In this document: in pieces, positions 5,535 to 6,021 of the stretch | Layout of the letters: each line of letters starts with the position of its first letter | Numbering within the stretch: position 1 is the first letter of the stretch | NCBI GenBank assembly: GCA_023251195.1 | Contig: JAHEZG010000242.1 | Location: 1 to 6,021 of the forward strand | DNA length: 6,021 nucleotides | Reading direction: 5' to 3' | DNA from: Chitinophagaceae bacterium | GTDB lineage: Bacteria > Bacteroidota > Bacteroidia > Chitinophagales > UBA10324 | Translations under genes and position numbers: made by a program | Notes under the pieces: generated by a model | The model's database searches: none | Told to the model about the DNA's origin: nothing | What the model saw: only the letters and a program-made list of their open reading frames with translations

Positions 5535-5610
5535 ACTTTTTAATTTCTTCCTTATTTTCCTGTACGGCAGCGTATAACAGTATTCTTTATTAACTTTTTA
5601 ATTTTTTTAA

Positions 5611-5757
5611 ATGTCAATGGTGCCGCTCACTCAAATCGCAAAGACTACGGTGAAGGATTTATAATCGGGACAGAAAATGTATTTCCGCGTGCGTACCAAC
5701 AATCAGAAAACCGGCTTCGGCGACTGGAGCGCTGCCGTGGTGATAATAGTGGTTTGA
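5611..5757 (+). pseudogene. Fibronectin type III C-terminal relic with in-frame stop
   Basis: The plus-strand frame from the ATG at 5611 reads PLTQIAKTTVKDL, then TAA (5662-5664), then SGQKMYFRVRTNNQKTGFGD, then WSAAVVIIVV and TGA at 5755-5757. The run TTVKDL-x-SGQKMYFRVRTNN...DWS is the last strands of a fibronectin type III domain, with the stop where the T or S of 'LTxGxxYYFRVR' should be. Such domains end small Bacteroidota proteins of about 200 residues. The N-terminal part is missing; upstream are only stops and the 21-bp array. A strong terminator for this strand still follows. It is most likely a decayed gene end. Sequencing error at the TAA cannot be excluded, but the missing 5' part would remain. 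Confidence 0.6.
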
Positions 5758-5761
5758 GGTT

Positions 5762-5822
5762 AGTGAACAGTAATCGGTGAACAGTGAACAGTCTGTTTAC
5801 AGATCACAGTTCACCGATTACT
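5762..5822. repeat. Palindromic intergenic repeat built on GTGAACAG
   Basis: AGTAATCGGTGAAC (5769-5782) is a perfect 14-bp inverted repeat of GTTCACCGATTACT (5809-5822). Pairing continues inwards with GTGA against TCAC and short further matches, giving a long imperfect hairpin. The left arm also holds three direct copies of GTGAACAGT, around 5763-5771, 5778-5785 (in overlapping form) and 5785-5792. It resembles REP/MITE-like intergenic palindromes, but its spread in the genome cannot be judged from one copy. It lies between the fibronectin relic and the terminator. Confidence 0.75.
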
Positions 5823-5826
5823 AAAG

Positions 5827-5862
5827 AAAAGCTGCTCTCTTTAAAAAGGGGGTGGCTTTTTT
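5827..5862 (+). terminator. Rho-independent terminator, plus-strand orientation
   Basis: AAAAGC (5827-5832) pairs with GCTTTT (5855-5860). TGCTCTC (5833-5839) pairs with GGGGGTG (5848-5854) through C-G and U-G pairs. The loop is T/A-rich, and the 3' arm runs into a T tract ending at 5862. As plus-strand RNA the stem is continuous over at least 13 pairs. As minus-strand RNA four U-G pairs become C-A mismatches, so it favours plus-strand transcripts, that is, the former fibronectin gene. It could still help end the convergent cyclase transcript. Confidence 0.7.
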
Positions 5863-5872
5863 GTGCTGATTT

Positions 5873-6021
5873 TTAACTATCAGCCTCCACAAAGTACATA
5901 TCAATCTCTCCCTTATTCTTCGCTTGAATTTTTCCGCGGTGTGTGCATGTGAATTTTTCTTTTACTAATTCATAAGTGCTTCCGCTGATGTTTACTTTTC
6001 CGGCTTCTGAATTTTGTTCCA
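5873..6021 (-). CDS. Class III adenylate/guanylate cyclase, C-terminal end (gene continues off the right edge)
   Basis: The last 48 codons of a minus-strand gene are present, ending in TAA at 5873-5875. The peptide includes SEAGKVNISGSTYELVK, then FTCTHRGKIQAKNKGEIDMYFVEADS. This is the conserved end of the class III nucleotidyl cyclase catalytic domain, where 'GKVNISxxTYEL' follows the dimer-interface helix and 'RGKIxxKxKGEIxMYFV' forms the last strands. The metal-binding aspartates and the Asn/Arg transition-state residues would lie upstream, outside the window, so activity and any sensor domains cannot be judged. The gene converges on the fibronectin relic and is probably chromosomal background at the edge of the island. 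Confidence 0.85.
   Translation of the reverse strand, partial: EQNSEAGKVNISGSTYELVKEKFTCTHRGKIQAKNKGEIDMYFVEADS

Noticed and set aside
5137..5535. 132-codon plus-strand frame with heptapeptide repeats across the 21-bp array
   Set aside because: It opens with TTG, has no binding site or nearby ATG, and is a mix of R, S, T and F without a fold signal. The openness follows from a repeat unit of 7 codons. The option is kept as an alternative in the array finding, not called as a gene.
5354..5593. 79-codon plus-strand frame in another phase of the array
   Set aside because: Same region in a shifted frame, with no family features; a by-product of the 21-bp periodicity.

Overview
The window looks like an accessory, defence-type island in a Bacteroidota chromosome. 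The evidence for the host is indirect. The genes are AT-rich, the start codons sit behind A-rich leaders with no clear Shine-Dalgarno sequence, and the edges carry a class III nucleotidyl cyclase end and a small fibronectin-III-type relic of kinds common in that phylum. The genus cannot be named from the sequence.

All intact genes in 149-4984 are on the minus strand, so the island reads from right to left. In transcription order it holds: an 87-codon ORF that looks like the first ~18 and last ~70 residues of an MmeI-like (type IIG-class) DNA methyltransferase joined in frame (4984-4721); an unrecognised 113-aa protein that overlaps it by ATGA (4724-4383); a second, partial copy of the methyltransferase 3' end (4378-4274); a PD-(D/E)XK nuclease fused to an ImmA/IrrE-type (M78) zinc peptidase (4171-2939); a 328-aa protein with a hidden GIY-YIG-like core, 2 nt downstream (2936-1950); a 37-aa micro-ORF resembling the start of a HARE/Mrr-type winged helix (1888-1775); a GIY-YIG nuclease with a RAMA-like C-terminus (1767-1087); and a TIR-domain protein with a novel C-terminal half (1054-149).

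My reading is a decayed restriction-modification locus next to a candidate nuclease-protease-TIR defence operon. The M78 peptidase and the modification-reading RAMA-like domain would be regulators or sensors, and the nucleases and the TIR NADase-like domain would be effectors. That functional model is inference. The domains and the gene packing are read directly.

The region to the right (4985-5872) has no intact gene. It contains the most unusual object in the window: 17 consecutive, indel-free, degenerate 21-bp units at 5178-5534. In 16 of the 17 the same column is C. Next come a broken plus-strand fibronectin-III relic (5611-5757), a palindromic repeat built from GTGAACAG motifs (5762-5822) and a strong plus-strand terminator (5827-5862). 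The last 48 codons of a minus-strand class III adenylate/guanylate cyclase gene enter from the right edge. The left edge (1-148) is a small hairpin-rich segment with three GCCGAAC copies.
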